A stretch of 64,000 nt of DNA from Chionoecetes opilio. Taxonomy: Eukaryota; Arthropoda; Malacostraca; Decapoda; Majidae. A program made the position numbers and the translations under genes. Where the stretch lies: positions 177,374-241,373 of the forward strand of contig JACEEZ010023454.1 of assembly GCA_016584305.1 (NCBI GenBank), given 5' to 3'. Shown here in pieces: positions 23,093-33,399 of this stretch. Within the stretch, counting starts at the first letter, position 1. Every line of letters begins with the position of its first letter. The notes beneath the pieces are model-generated. The model saw nothing but the letters and a program-made list of their open reading frames with translations, searched no databases and was not told the DNA's origin.

Positions 23093-26000
23093 ATGTTACC
23101 TGCTGAGTCTGCGCCGGATAGACGGAGGAGGCTCGCCAGGGAGCGCGCACAGCGGCGCAGACATGCACCAGAGCTGGGCAGTATTTAAATACAATTGTAT
23201 ATAAATACGTATTTAAATAATTTGTGTATTTAGAAATGTATTTCTAAATACATTGGTTGTCATGTATTTAAATACAGTATTTAAATACTTTTATGAGTAT
23301 TTAAATACATTGTATTTAAATACATATAATATAAAAATGTAAATACTTTTTTATCAATTAATTTGGCCATAAACCCGCCCAACTATCTGGCAACCCCGAT
23401 GTTACAGTGAACCAGGGTTGCCACTGCCAAGGAATTTGTCCGGATTTCAAGGAACTTTAGGCCTGAGAAGGAAATTTCTATGGAAACCCAAAATCTAAGG
23501 AAATCCTAAGGAAATTCATTTTTTTCGGACATGTTAAAATTTGTGTATTTAAAATGTATTTACAAATGTATTTAAATACAATTGATGTATTTAGTATTTA
23601 GTATTTAAATACATTTCTCCCATGTATTTAGTATTTAGTATTTAAATACATTCAATGTGTTTAGTGCCCAGCTCTGACATGCACAACCTGCAAGATGCGG
23701 AGAGGAAGAGATCTCAACAGCGCAGAGAAGAAAGCATTCTTAGAGAGGACCGTCAACGTTCTCAGCGTCGCCGAGAGGAGGGCACTCTTCACGACACCAG
23801 GGACGAGCAGCAACGATCCCAGCGTCGCCGAGAGGAGGGCTTTCTTCACGACACCAGGGACGAGCAGCAACGATTCCAGCGTCGCCAAGAGGAGGGCACT
23901 CTGTGTACCGATGAACAACAACGGTCTCAGCAACGACGGGCAGCAGGAACAGCAGGCGACAACCACGCGCAGAACCGACGTCAAGCATTTCCTGTCAACC
24001 CGGCCGCAGGTGACCGTCCGACTCATCCTTTTGTAGCGGGCGTTACAGCACTGACGCAATGGGAAACTTGCATAGTGTGCAACGAAATCTACTTCCTCTC
24101 TGGCAGCAAGATGATGCCCACTGGAGTCTGCACCCGCTGCAGCTGGGAGAAGAATCTGCCGAGGAAGTTTTCTAGAGGCAATGGGATGATGCCAGACCCT
24201 GTTCCAGCTGAACTTCAGGATCTAACGTTCCTGGAAGAGATGCTTATCTCCAAGATCCTCCCGAACATGTACATCTGCAGACTCCAGGGTGGTGGACAGT
24301 TTGGCTACGAAAACCACGCCATCGCCTTCCCGCAGCAACTGGACACATTCACCAACCAGCTGCCGCGGATCCCCTCTGACGCTGGGATTCTGCTGATCCG
24401 GAAGCGAGGAGCCAGTAACTCATTCAGGGATTACCGGGTGCGCCAGCACAACGTGGTCGCGGCTCTAAACTGGCTCCGAGACAACAACCCGTACTACCGA
24501 GACATCAACATCCGAGACGACATCCTCGCTTCTCTCCCAGCAGTGGACGGTGTCCCGGACAACCTGCTGGAAATCGACGATGGCACCGCTGACGGCGACC
24601 AGGCTGGAGAAGGTGACCCGGCCAGGGAGGTGACGACTGACGGGAGCACCACCATCACCTCTGTGGACCTCCCCAGACCACAGCCGACGGAAGCAGAGCA
24701 CATTGCTCACGCGCTCGGTGAGAATCCGGACGCCCCGCTTGAGTGGCCTCAGAGAGGTGAGGTGCCAGTCAACGAGTACAGTTACGTCGGCCTGTTCACC
24801 CAGTGCTTCCCGTCCCTCTTCCCCCGCGGGTCCGCCGACATCAGCCACGTGGATCCAGACCGGCCCAGGCAGAAGGAGGGGAGCTTCGGTGACTGGCTAG
24901 CTCATCTGATGCGCCTCGAGGACGGCCGCTACGCACGCCACCCGCGGTTCCGGTACTACGCTTGGAACGTGCACCAGCAGAAGCGGGCGGCGCAGACGGG
25001 CCGCTTGTTCCTGCGGGTGGATGAGGAGGCGAGGAGCAAGTCGGCTGAGGAGCTGCAGCAGCTGCTCAACAGTGCGAACATGGCGCTCCAACACTAGCTC
25101 ATGTACTTCGGCAGCGGTTTGCGTGGCTCGCCTCAGTGGAAGCGATCCCGCCGCTCGGAGCTACAGGACATGATCGACGAGAAGGGGATGCCAACTTTCT
25201 TCTTCACGCTGAGTGCTGCTGACCTGCATTGGCCCGACCTGCAGCTGATGATGAAGAGGCTCGAGGGTGATGCTGTGGAAGATGGCGTGGTGGACGCTGC
25301 AGGACGGAACGGTCGGGTGGTCAGGAATCCGCACTTTGTCGGCGCCTTCTTTGTGCGACGCTGCGAGCTCTTCCTCTCCACTGTCGTCAACACCGAAGGC
25401 CATATGAAGAGCTACTGGGTCATCTTCGAGTGGCAACACCGCAGCACAGTTCACGCTCATGGACTGCTCTGGATGGACGACTGCCCGGCGGATGTGGAGC
25501 AGATCATCACGGACGAGGCGCGGAAGGAGGAGAGGCGCGCACTTCTGGACTATTACAACAGTTACATCAGCGCGTGGAACCCGGCGTCCATCTCAGCCGA
25601 CAACATCCGGCGGTACCAGCAGGAGGCACCCGACCATCCACAGCTGGCCAACCCAACCATTGTCACTCCACCATCCACCCAGCACCCCTGCCAGATACGG
25701 TACGGCGAGGCGGAAGATCCGAACTGCGACCTCACCCAGCTGATCAACACCACCAACCGCCATCGCGCGTGCAGCACAACAACCTGCCTAACGAAGAAAC
25801 GCGGGCAGATCATCTGCAAGGCGGGTTTTCCTGAGGAGCTGCGGGCGGAATTCGTCTTCGCACACGACCAGCGCCAGAAGTCACACAAGTATGCACCCGC
25901 GCGGAACGACCCACTCCTCAACTACTACCTGAAACGTGACTGGATGAGGCTGTTTCGGGCCAACATGGACATGAAGCCGTGTACGTCAAAGCACGCTCTC

Positions 26001-26588
26001 ATCGCGTACCTCACCAAATACTGCACCAAGCAAGAGACTAACAGCGCTACACTGAAGGACATCACCGACAAGCTCCTCCAGCAGTCCGATGAAAGCGAGC
26101 CGGCAACAGCAGCGCAGGCGTACACGCGTGCACTCATGAGCAGCGTGGGGAACCGCGACTTTACGGCCCAAGAAGTCGTCCAATACGCCTTGCAGCTGCC
26201 CGGCTACATCACCAACGCCAGTTTCGCCTTCGCCAGCCTCAACCAGAGGCAGGTCACAGCCGGAGGTTCGGTCACCAGAAAGTCGGCGTGGGAGAAGTAT
26301 CTGCAGAGGGGGGAGTCTGCCAAGACTCAAGATGTCAAGAACAAGGTGAACAAGATGTCCTTCATCGACTACATCAGGCGCTTCAACCTCGACAATCACA
26401 CCGAGTGCAGACAAGCAGCCGTCCCCCGGATCTTCCCGCGGATCCGGGTGTCTGGACCGGAGGACGACAAGTTCGAGGACTTCTGTCCTCTGTTCCGCCA
26501 CTTGCCGGGACCTCCTTCTGGGTTAACAAAAAGCGACGGTGCAGTCCATTGTGGCAGCCTTTACGCGGCGGACTGTGTTGTTAACTAA
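23093..26588 (+). pseudogene. Helitron Rep (HUH) protein, helicase missing, broken
   Basis: Translation starts at ATG 23093 (MLPAESAPDRRRRLARERAQ), is interrupted by a MITE at 23169-23684 and resumes near 23685 in a different frame. A long open frame to 25097 follows, with Arg/Gln-rich repeats (QRSQRRREEG) and a CX2C...CX2C segment at about residue 145. After a single TAG (25095-25097) the same frame continues to 26588. The second part holds the Helitron-like N domain and the HUH motif in EWQHRSTVHAHGLLWM, and the tyrosine motif AYLTKYCTKQE. Helitron proteins normally continue into a Pif1-like helicase; here the frame ends at TAA 26586-26588 with no helicase, so the element is truncated as well as mutated. 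Confidence 0.8.
23169..23676. mobile_element. hAT-type MITE 3 inside the Helitron ORF
   Basis: 508 bp with perfect 11-bp termini CAGAGCTGGGC and GCCCAGCTCTG, flanked by a unique 8-bp duplication ACATGCAC (23161-23168 and 23677-23684). The interior matches MITE 2 (GTATTTAAATAC words) but contains an unrelated block at about 23363-23530. This copy fixes the boundaries of the family. Confidence 0.93.
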
Positions 26589-26662
26589 TGCCACAGAAAG
26601 TCTCAGGTGAGTAACTAGGCAGAGTGGTGGAAAAAAGTTGAATTAGGCAAATATATAAAACA

Positions 26663-26731
26663 ACAGTTTCAGCGTAAAAAGGCAAAGGTAAATGGAGTTT
26701 AGATGACAGCAGACAAATTTCCTTGCTATCG
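26663..26731 (+). repeat. Direct repeat, copy 2, inside the Helitron
   Basis: Second copy of the 69-bp sequence at 22931-22999, 48 bp from the Helitron 3' end. Confidence 0.85.
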
Positions 26732-26779
26732 GGTTTCTACGGGCTCGCTCGTCCTTCGCCGACTAAGGCGTCTTACTGG

Positions 26780-27158
26780 TTATATATATGTAATGTATAT
26801 ATAATTATATGTATATCTTCCTGGTTCATCGTGAGAACCAAGTACAGCTTGCACTTTATTAGCTCGAGCAAGTAGGTCACAGGCCAAATGTATATGTATT
26901 AGCCTTTTATAAATGTCGACGACACCTATAACACAAGAGAGGAGCGGTCAGAAGCCGGGGAAGGAAGGGGAACATCTCGGATCACGACACTACCAGGACG
27001 CTTATCTCACGCGCTCCACCGAGACTCACTGGCTGGTTCACTACATATCTGGTTGTAATAATCTAAGTTCCTTATTGGACTCATAAATAAATGTGTATAA
27101 AGTGGAAGTACCATTTAAACTTAGCCCAAGAAAGTCTTTACAATTACATAGACTTATA
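26780..27158 (+). repeat. 3' LTR, right part
   Basis: Matches about 7405-7771 of the 5' LTR, ending ACTTATA, followed by the CGCA duplication and a CA repeat. Confidence 0.88.
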
Positions 27159-27366
27159 CGCATACACACACACACATACACACACACACATACCACAGTC
27201 ACACCAATAGGAGTGAAGGCCCCATTCGTGTTATAGATGACCCTTACTGAATTATCTATAGGGTATTACAATTGGTGGGAATTTTGTTGCTGATTTTTCT
27301 ACTTTAACTCAATTTCCTACGAAGCTTAACAAAGAAAGAACAGTAAAAAAAATAACCTTCTTGCAG

Positions 27367-27606
27367 ATCTTAGTTGGATTTTGGCTGGTCGTGTGTTTAG
27401 TAGTGACAACGGGCTACAGATCATCCCTGATATCTCACTTGGTGGTTCAGGACAAGTCAGACGCTATTGACAACATGAAGGATCTTGTGCACAGGAGAGA
27501 GAGCGAGGGCTGGACCTGGGGCGTGCGAAGGATGACGGGATCCCTCAAATCATACCTAAGCACTAGTCAGAATCCTGCCATGCTTGAAGTGTACCAGCGT
27601 ATGCAA
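27367..27606 (+). CDS. Ionotropic receptor exon c: TM2 and start of S2
   Basis: Encodes TM2 ([20 protein letters not shown]), the gate segment [12 protein letters not shown] that stands in place of the iGluR SYTANLAAF motif, then the linker and first part of S2 ([31 protein letters not shown]). The acceptor CTTCTTGCAG ends at 27366. The donor is CAA/GTATGT at 27607. Phase is 0 at both ends, matching exons b and d. A CA/GC-rich microsatellite cluster starts 35 bp past the donor. Confidence 0.88.
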
Positions 27607-27636
27607 GTATGTGGGAAAAGTGTATCGTTATTCCAT

Positions 27637-27639
<3 letters not shown>

Positions 27640-27679
<40 letters not shown>

Positions 27680-27826
27680 CCGCGCGCGCGTAAACACACA
27701 CACATACACACGCACACACACACACACACACAAATACACACACACACACAAACACACACACGCGCGCGTAAACACACACACATACACACACATACACACA
27801 CACACACACACAAATACACACAGACA
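27640..27826. repeat. Compound CA microsatellite
   Basis: CA repeats interspersed with CGCGCG and CATACA units. Several open frames through it are artefacts of the dinucleotide repeat. Confidence 0.95.
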
Positions 27827-27829
27827 TTG

Positions 27830-28665
27830 TGACACTCTGTGACACTGCCCTTGGAGGAAACACCCCTGATTCAGCTGTACGGATGGACTTGCCTTACTGA
27901 CTCTACACTATAGTAGTGAGTACAACATTGTAGCTGACACTACATGATACATATTTTAAATACGCCACTCGCTTACATAAATAACACTTAGTGGTGAGAT
28001 AAATATTTTCACATTTGTTTTTGCTTAAATAGCCATGTGAAGGAATTTCAAGTAATTAATTTTTCAGTTATTTTTCTATAGATGTTTTAAATATGCTTAC
28101 CGCTAATATTTCATAATTTCTTGTAATTCTTAATAATTTGTTAGCTTCTCATATCTTCCCTATATGTAATATATATTAAATTTTCCTTCTTGCATTGCCT
28201 TAAAAGCCAGGAGATGAGAGATAATAGTTTACTTAATTAAAGTTTTACTTATGAATTTATAGACTCTTTAGCAAAGTTAGAATGCGAGTGAAGTATTCAC
28301 CGAGGGAAGGTTGCTAGAATATATATTATAACACATGTACTCCTAGCCTCTGAGGAATCAGGTAATGACAGTACAGGGAAGTTAACCTATGTTTGAGGAA
28401 ATAACGCTTGAATTGAGGGATGAAAGTAAAACACCTCCGAGTACCTCTGGTTGTAACATAACATAACCTTACTGCACCTCAGATAATCTCCTACTAACTC
28501 GGTGTCTAAATTCTAACACATCCGTTGCAGGTAGTTTTTCTTTTGCCCCTGCCGAAGACTCTTCCTCAGGCCACTGGTGCTATTACGCCCAAGTTTCTCT
28601 GCCAGGGAATATATTTTTGTCTATGTAAGGATATTATAACACAAAAACTATTAATGATTTAGCAG
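27830..28665 (+). other. Intron sequence, nothing recognised
   Basis: AT-rich sequence in receptor intron 3. No coding or repeat structure was seen. Confidence 0.5.
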
Positions 28666-28667
28666 CC

Positions 28668-29215
28668 AGGTGCCACAGGCGCCCTTGTCAAAGGAGATTA
28701 ATTACTGCCATTGGCACTCCTTATGCACATTTTTATTGCTTAGAATACTATTCTAGCTGAAGGCAGCTCTTATCACTTCTCAGAGAATGATTAAATAAAT
28801 ACATTACTCTCTGATATGCAATAAAATAATATAAATAAAATGCATATCTTAACGTGAAAATGTATATTACAGACCCGGAGTCTACATTTTTATTAGCTGA
28901 GAAGCCGTACTCCGTAAGTTTAAAATAATAGGTCTCTAAATAACGAAATAAAATAAATAAATAAAATTAATAAACTCTTAAAAGCAGCAAATGCCAATGT
29001 TGCGTATGTCAAGGGAAGTTACTGCCATTTGGCACTCCCAGCGCACATTTTGATAGATTTATAATACTATTTGAGCTGAAATCAGCTCCTATCACTTTTA
29101 TGTGGTATGCAAATAATATATATGCATATCTTAATGTTGTGATAATTTTTAGTACCGACCCGGAGTCAGATTTTATTAGCTTACAAGCCGTATCTACTCC
29201 TCAAGTTTAACCCGT
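28668..29215. repeat. Two tandem copies of a ~250-bp repeat
   Basis: Copy 1 at about 28668-28930 and copy 2 at about 28990-29215 share TTACTGCCATTGGCACTCC, GCACATTTTNAT, AGCTGAANNCAGCTC, the ATGCATATCTTAA stretch and GACCCGGAGTC. They are separated by an A/T-rich spacer. Period is about 320 bp. Confidence 0.8.
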
Positions 29216-29726
29216 AAAGCGCGGCTATGCCCATTTGGTCACTCACTAAAGGGGCGGTCACACTAGCCATTTTTACCCGTGGACTGGGCGGTTTAGCGTG
29301 GACTGGGCGTCCAATGGCCGTTCAGTGGCTGAAAAACTGCCCAGCATCGACGCCTAGCGGTGGACGGAGCGAATCGTTTATTCGTGGGCGACCCAGCCTC
29401 ACTATGTCTGGGCACCAGAGAAGATTGAGGGTCTATAGTATTGAAGCAAGCTAATTGAAGAAAATTATATATCTTTATTCAAGAATAAGGATAATACATC
29501 GTAGTAATCCTAGATAATTACATTTTTCTGAGATGTTCAACGATGAGGGACTATACATTGATAATTAAATCAAAGCTACACACTCGCTTGACCTCAGAAA
29601 TTCAAGTATAAACAAACACATTTTGGCGCGCGTTTCGACCTCCACCGCCCTGTATAGACGTGCTTCCATTCCTCGCCCTCACCCCCTATCCTTCGGATCA
29701 TCGCAGCCCTAAACAACAAGGAAGAA

Positions 29727-29912
29727 ATGGACCGAACACTGTCTTGGTCTTCTGAGGCAACCCATCGCTTGTGGAAAAAGTCAGGGAGAGAGAGACATTA
29801 TGGAATGTGAAACTTCCAACCTACCACAAGAAAACTTTGAGGAGAGCCCTGTTCGAGGAGATCGGCAATAAGCTGAAAACTGAATTTCCTTCCTTGGCCA
29901 ACATGACGACAG
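29727..29912 (+). pseudogene. MADF-domain exon 1
   Basis: Begins ATG (MDRTLSWSSEATHRL), then after a one-base frame change near 29780 continues EKVRERETLWNVKLPTYHKK and RALFEEIGNKLKTEF, the first helices of a MADF domain (W-N at the canonical place). The donor ACAG/GTAACT at 29913 leaves one base that the acceptor at 32390 completes to Ala. The frame change suggests a pseudogene or a sequencing error. Confidence 0.7.
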
Positions 29913-29923
29913 GTAACTCATAA

Positions 29924-29965
29924 TATATAATAATATATATATATATAATATATATATATATATAT

Positions 29966-30003
<38 letters not shown>

Positions 30004-30008
30004 ATATA
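29924..30008. repeat. (AT)n microsatellite
   Basis: About 80 bases of AT repeat just after the MADF exon 1 donor. Confidence 0.93.
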
Positions 30009-30281
30009 TGTACGCTCGTGTGGTCCTGGGGTGGTATTAAAAAAGTCATCAGCGGTATCAGTGCAGGAACAACCAATACACGATCGGTTGTTTTAAGTAT
30101 CGTGAATGTTTCGTTCTCATCATAAGGAGTATTTCTTGCTCCTACAACAGCTGGCAGAAATGAAAAATAACAGAAGGGGTGGCTGGGGAGCGAAACCCCC
30201 CCAATGAGGTTTGGTTACGTAATCAATGCCCAGGTTAGGTTAGTTAACTAGCAGAGGGTCTGGGGGGGCGCCCACAGTTAT

Positions 30282-30773
30282 GTCAGGGGAGTATTGGTCA
30301 ATAGGGTGTATTGGTTGAAACTGCATATTTAGCGTCAGGGGAGTGTTGGTCAATAGGGTGTATTGGTTGAAACTGCATATTTAGCGTCAGGGGAGTGTTG
30401 GTCAATAGGGTGTATTGGTTGAAACTGCATATTTAGCGTCAGGGGAGTGTTGGTCAATAGGGTGTATTGGTTGAAACTGCATATTTAGCGTCAGGGGAGT
30501 GTTGGTCAATAGGGTGTATTGGTTGAAACTGCATATTTAGCGTCAGGGGAGTATTGGTCAATAGGGTGTATTGGTTGAAACTGCATATTTAGCGTCAGGG
30601 GAGTATTGGTCAATAGGGTGTATTGGTTGAAACTGCATATTTAGCGTCAGGAGAGTGTTAGTCAATAGGGTGTATTGGTTGAAACTGCATATTTAGCGTC
30701 CGGGGAGTATTGGTCAATAGGGTGTATTGGTTGAAACTGCATATTTAGCGTCAGGGGAGTGTTGGTCAATAGG
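30282..30773. repeat. 52-bp minisatellite, about 9.5 units
   Basis: Unit starts GTCAGGGGAGTGTTGGTCAA and ends GCATATTTAGC. Starts are at 30282, 30334, 30386 and so on, every 52 bp, with few mismatches. A single diverged copy with the same left flank (CCCAGGTTAGGTTAGTTAAC) lies at about 63710-63890, and an inverted one at about 35970-36090. Confidence 0.95.
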
Positions 30774-30781
30774 CATAAGAA

Positions 30782-31293
30782 ATAATGGACGAGGACTTCG
30801 CGGTCGTTTTCAGAGACACTGACTAGTTTTTCATGGCCTACAATATGTGCTTTTTGCAATAGAGATAGTTCCGGAAACCCATATTAAAAAAAAATAAAAA
30901 TAATAATAATTTCATCACCGAATTGTATGGTCGCAGTTTCCATTACAAACACTGTATCTTCATCAGGAAAAAAAACTAAAACTTGGCCGGGAGAGTTTTG
31001 TCAGGGTCTCAGATAACAGGGAAGTGATTGAATAAAACATACCAATCCTAACCTTATAAGTTTTAATGAAAACTTACCAAACCTTAACCACAAAGTATAT
31101 GTAACCTAACCTTATAGGTTTCAATATAACCTGATCTAACCTTAACCTTAACCATGCATAAAATTCGGTGATAATGTTTTTTTTTTAATAAGTTTCCGGA
31201 AACTAAAACTATCTCCATTAGAAAAAGCACCTATGTAGGCCAGGTAAAATTAGTCGGTGTCTCTGAAAACAACCGCGAAGTCCTCGTTCATTA
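30782..31293. mobile_element. MITE family A/B, copy A
   Basis: Long terminal inverted repeats starting TAATGGACGAGGACTTCGCG and ending with the complement at CGAAGTCCTCGTTCATTA. The inner parts also pair (GCGGTCGTTTTCAGAGACAC with GTGTCTCTGAAAAC). The interior holds unexpanded AACCTTATAGGTTT-type units. It is the same family as 37441-38479. Confidence 0.8.
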
Positions 31294-31305
31294 TAACCGA
31301 AAACT

Positions 31306-31435
31306 ACAAGAGGCCGTGAGACCTATACGCGTTAGTTCCTGTTACTTAACACTACCTACATGCACTTTTCGTCCCCATCCATGAATTTATCCAGCCTCCA
31401 TTTAAAGCTCCCTATTGACTCCGCACTGACCAGGA
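31306..31435 (-). mobile_element. LINE 3'-end fragment (same family as 49690-50750)
   Basis: CAAGAGGCCGTGAGACCTA to CTCCCTATTGACTCCGCACT matches 49725-49855 with few differences. Minus orientation; 3' terminal part only. Confidence 0.8.
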
Positions 31436-32232
31436 CTGTTGGGAGAGTGTATGAGAGTGTCCGGGGCTGTTGGGAGAGTGTATGCGAGTGTCCGGGGCTG
31501 TTGGGAGAGAGTATGCGAGTGTCCAGGACTGTTGGGAGAGTGTATGAGAGTGTCCAGGACTGTTGGGAGAGTGTATGCGTGTGTCCGGGACTGTTGGGAG
31601 AGTGTATGAGAGTGTCCAGGACTGTTGGGAGAGTGTATGAGGGTGTCCAGGACTGTTGGGAGTGTATGAGAGTGTCCAGGACTGTTGGGAGAGTGTATGA
31701 GAGTGTCCAGGACTGTTGGGAGAGTGTATGAGAGTGTCCAGGACTGTTGGGAGAGTGTATGAGAGTGTCCGGGGCTGTTGGGAGAGTGTATGCGAGTGTC
31801 CGGGGCTGTTGGGAGAGTGTATGCGAGTGTCCAGGACTGTTGGGAGAGTGTATGAGAGTGTCCGGGGCTGTTGGGAGAGTGTATGAGAGTGTCCGGGGCT
31901 GTTGGGAGAGTGTATGCGAGTGTCCGGGGCTGTTGGGAGAGTGTATGAGAGTGTCCGGGGCTGTTGGGAGAGTGTATGCGAGTGTCCAGGACTGTTGGGA
32001 GAGTGTATGAGAGTGTCCAGGACTGTTGGGAGAGTGTATGAGAGTGTCCGGGGCTGTTGGGAGAGTGTATGCGAGTGTCCGGGGCTGTTGGGAGAGAGTA
32101 TGCGAGTGTCCAGGACTGTTGGGAGAGTGTATGCGAGTGTCCAGGACTGTTGGGGGAATATATGAGTGTGTCCAGGACTGTTGGGAGAGTGTATGAGTGT
32201 CCAGGACTGTTGGGAGCGTGTATGCGAGTGTA
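31432..32232. repeat. 31-bp minisatellite, about 26 units
   Basis: Unit GGACTGTTGGGAGAGTGTAT plus GAGAGTGTCCA, with two main variants (CCAGGAC or CCGGGGC). Because 31 is not a multiple of three and the unit has no stop on one strand, a 284-codon minus-strand frame with 31-residue period arises; it is not regarded as a gene. Confidence 0.95.
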
Positions 32233-32389
32233 CGTTGCAGTTAGGTCCGTCTCCATCTGTAGTTCCTCAATATGGTTTTTTTTAATTGCATGACTGAATT
32301 TTTCCTTGTTTATGGCCAGGGGTTTTGGTACTGTATATAGTGCACAGTCTTGTCAAACCAGAATGGCTCACCATTGATGTTTGTTTCAG

Positions 32390-33153
32390 CTGATGTCATG
32401 TTCCGGTTTGTCTACTTGCGTGGACATTTCCAAAAGCAGCTGCGCAAAGTAGAGAAGACACCCAGTGGGTCAGGAGGGACGGTGACTCCCAAATGGGAAT
32501 ACTTCGAGGCATGTACCTTCCTGACACCTGTCTACAGTAAAGTCCAAACAGTCGACAACGTCCAGCCACAACCAGACTTAGCTGAAGTGATTTATGAAGG
32601 GACGCTAGAAGACCTCATGGATGCCAGTGAGAAAGAAGACAAACCTTTCATTGGCCATATCCTTTCTAGTTCACTCGCCATCACCCCAGCAGCCTCTCAA
32701 ATTGCTTCACCCCAAAACACAACAAAATGGACAGCCCAAGAAGCTTTGCAAGAGGTAGAGCAGACAATTACATGTGCATCCTCTCCAATAGTGACTCTCC
32801 ATCCAACTCCCAGCTCAAATTCATGCGAGGCTTCCAATACAGCCACCAAGCCATCAGTACCTGCAATACCCACATGGACTCCCAAACACCAACGCAAAAC
32901 AGCAAAAACCAAAGACGAAATGACTCACGAAACATTATTAGAGACATTAAAATGTGTCCAAAGCATGATGAATGCCCAAGAGAAACGTCCCGCAGAAGTG
33001 GTTCAAGACATTGCAACACAATCATTGATGTCCTTCATGAAATATGTTCCTGACACACACAAACACATAAAAATGGAATGTACAGAAAAAATTATGTCTG
33101 TGGTAACTGAATGCCTAAAAAAGTACCACAGTGAAACCCAAAATCAAGTCTAA
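32390..33153 (+). CDS. MADF-BESS protein exon 2 (Harbinger accessory protein)
   Basis: Starts after the acceptor GTTTGTTTCAG (32389) and completes the split Ala codon. Encodes the second half of the MADF domain (RFVYLRGHFQKQLRKVE, PKWEYFEACTFL), a long polar linker, and a C-terminal BESS-like motif (SLMSFMKYVPDTHKHIKMEC). Stop at 33151-33153. MADF-BESS proteins bind DNA and self-associate through BESS; in PIF/Harbinger elements such a protein commonly accompanies the transposase. This exon is open throughout (254 codons). A host MADF gene is an alternative, but the neighbouring transposase argues for a transposon. Confidence 0.75.
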
Positions 33154-33154
33154 G

Positions 33155-33395
33155 TATCAATCATTGGGAGCATACGCCGGGGGCGCGTTGCCTCGCCCAC
33201 CATACGACACCACTCCCGGAGGTCACTACGGCAAGTCCCCAAGCAGCTCTCGACAAGAAACATCTGTCTCACTGTGCAATCGCTGTTTTGACACGTACTC
33301 ATCCCAGCGATACGCCATGATTCTGCGAAGACACTTATTGCCAAAGACATGATACGCCTCTTCAAGTCGCTATTTAGTGTCATCACCACACCCAC
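33155..33395 (-). pseudogene. LINE RT fragment (family of 43020-44215)
   Basis: Minus strand: TLNSDLKRRI, then degraded sequence and the shared 3' end CAATCATTGGGAGCATACGC, which is the same as at about 44170 in the other copy. It abuts the MADF-BESS stop codon. Confidence 0.65.
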
Positions 33396-33399
33396 CAGT

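Larger units (their letters stand above)
22765..26779 (+). mobile_element. Helitron inserted in the 3' LTR
   Basis: The 5' end begins at or near CGAGCGAGCGCGAAGCGCTCG, a GC hairpin. The 3' end is CTGG at 26776-26779, fitting the CTRR rule, with a short hairpin CGCCGACTAAGGCG just before it. The LTR sequence resumes immediately with no long duplication. It encodes a Rep-type protein but no helicase. A 69-bp direct repeat (22931-22999 and 26663-26731) brackets the coding part. A hAT MITE is nested at 23169-23676. The exact 5' base is uncertain. Confidence 0.75.
7174..27158 (+). mobile_element. Ty3/gypsy-like LTR retrotransposon with three nested insertions
   Basis: The 5' LTR (7174-7771) matches the two halves of a 3' LTR (22591-22764 and 26780-27158). 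The whole unit is flanked by CGCA (7170-7173 and 27159-27162; ACGCA if the LTR is taken one base shorter). Inside, in order, are gag traces with a zinc knuckle, aspartic protease, reverse transcriptase, RNase H and integrase, the gypsy gene order. Insertions at 12774-14750, 16314-19443 and 22765-26779 break it, and several stops and frameshifts make it non-coding today. Without the insertions it would be about 10.8 kb. It fills nearly all of receptor intron 2 and ends 208 bp before exon c. Confidence 0.85.

Noticed and set aside
23661..24059. Minus-strand frames opposite the Helitron Rep (also 24465, 25161, 25562, 25986)
   Set aside because: Shadows of a GC-rich coding sequence on the plus strand.
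30282..30773. CRISPR array
   Set aside because: Regular repeats, but they are contiguous 52-bp units without unique spacers, in eukaryotic DNA with introns.
31402..32256. 284-codon minus-strand open frame rich in Ser, His, Thr and Pro
   Set aside because: Entirely the translation of the 31-bp minisatellite; no start context, domain or conserved non-repeat part.
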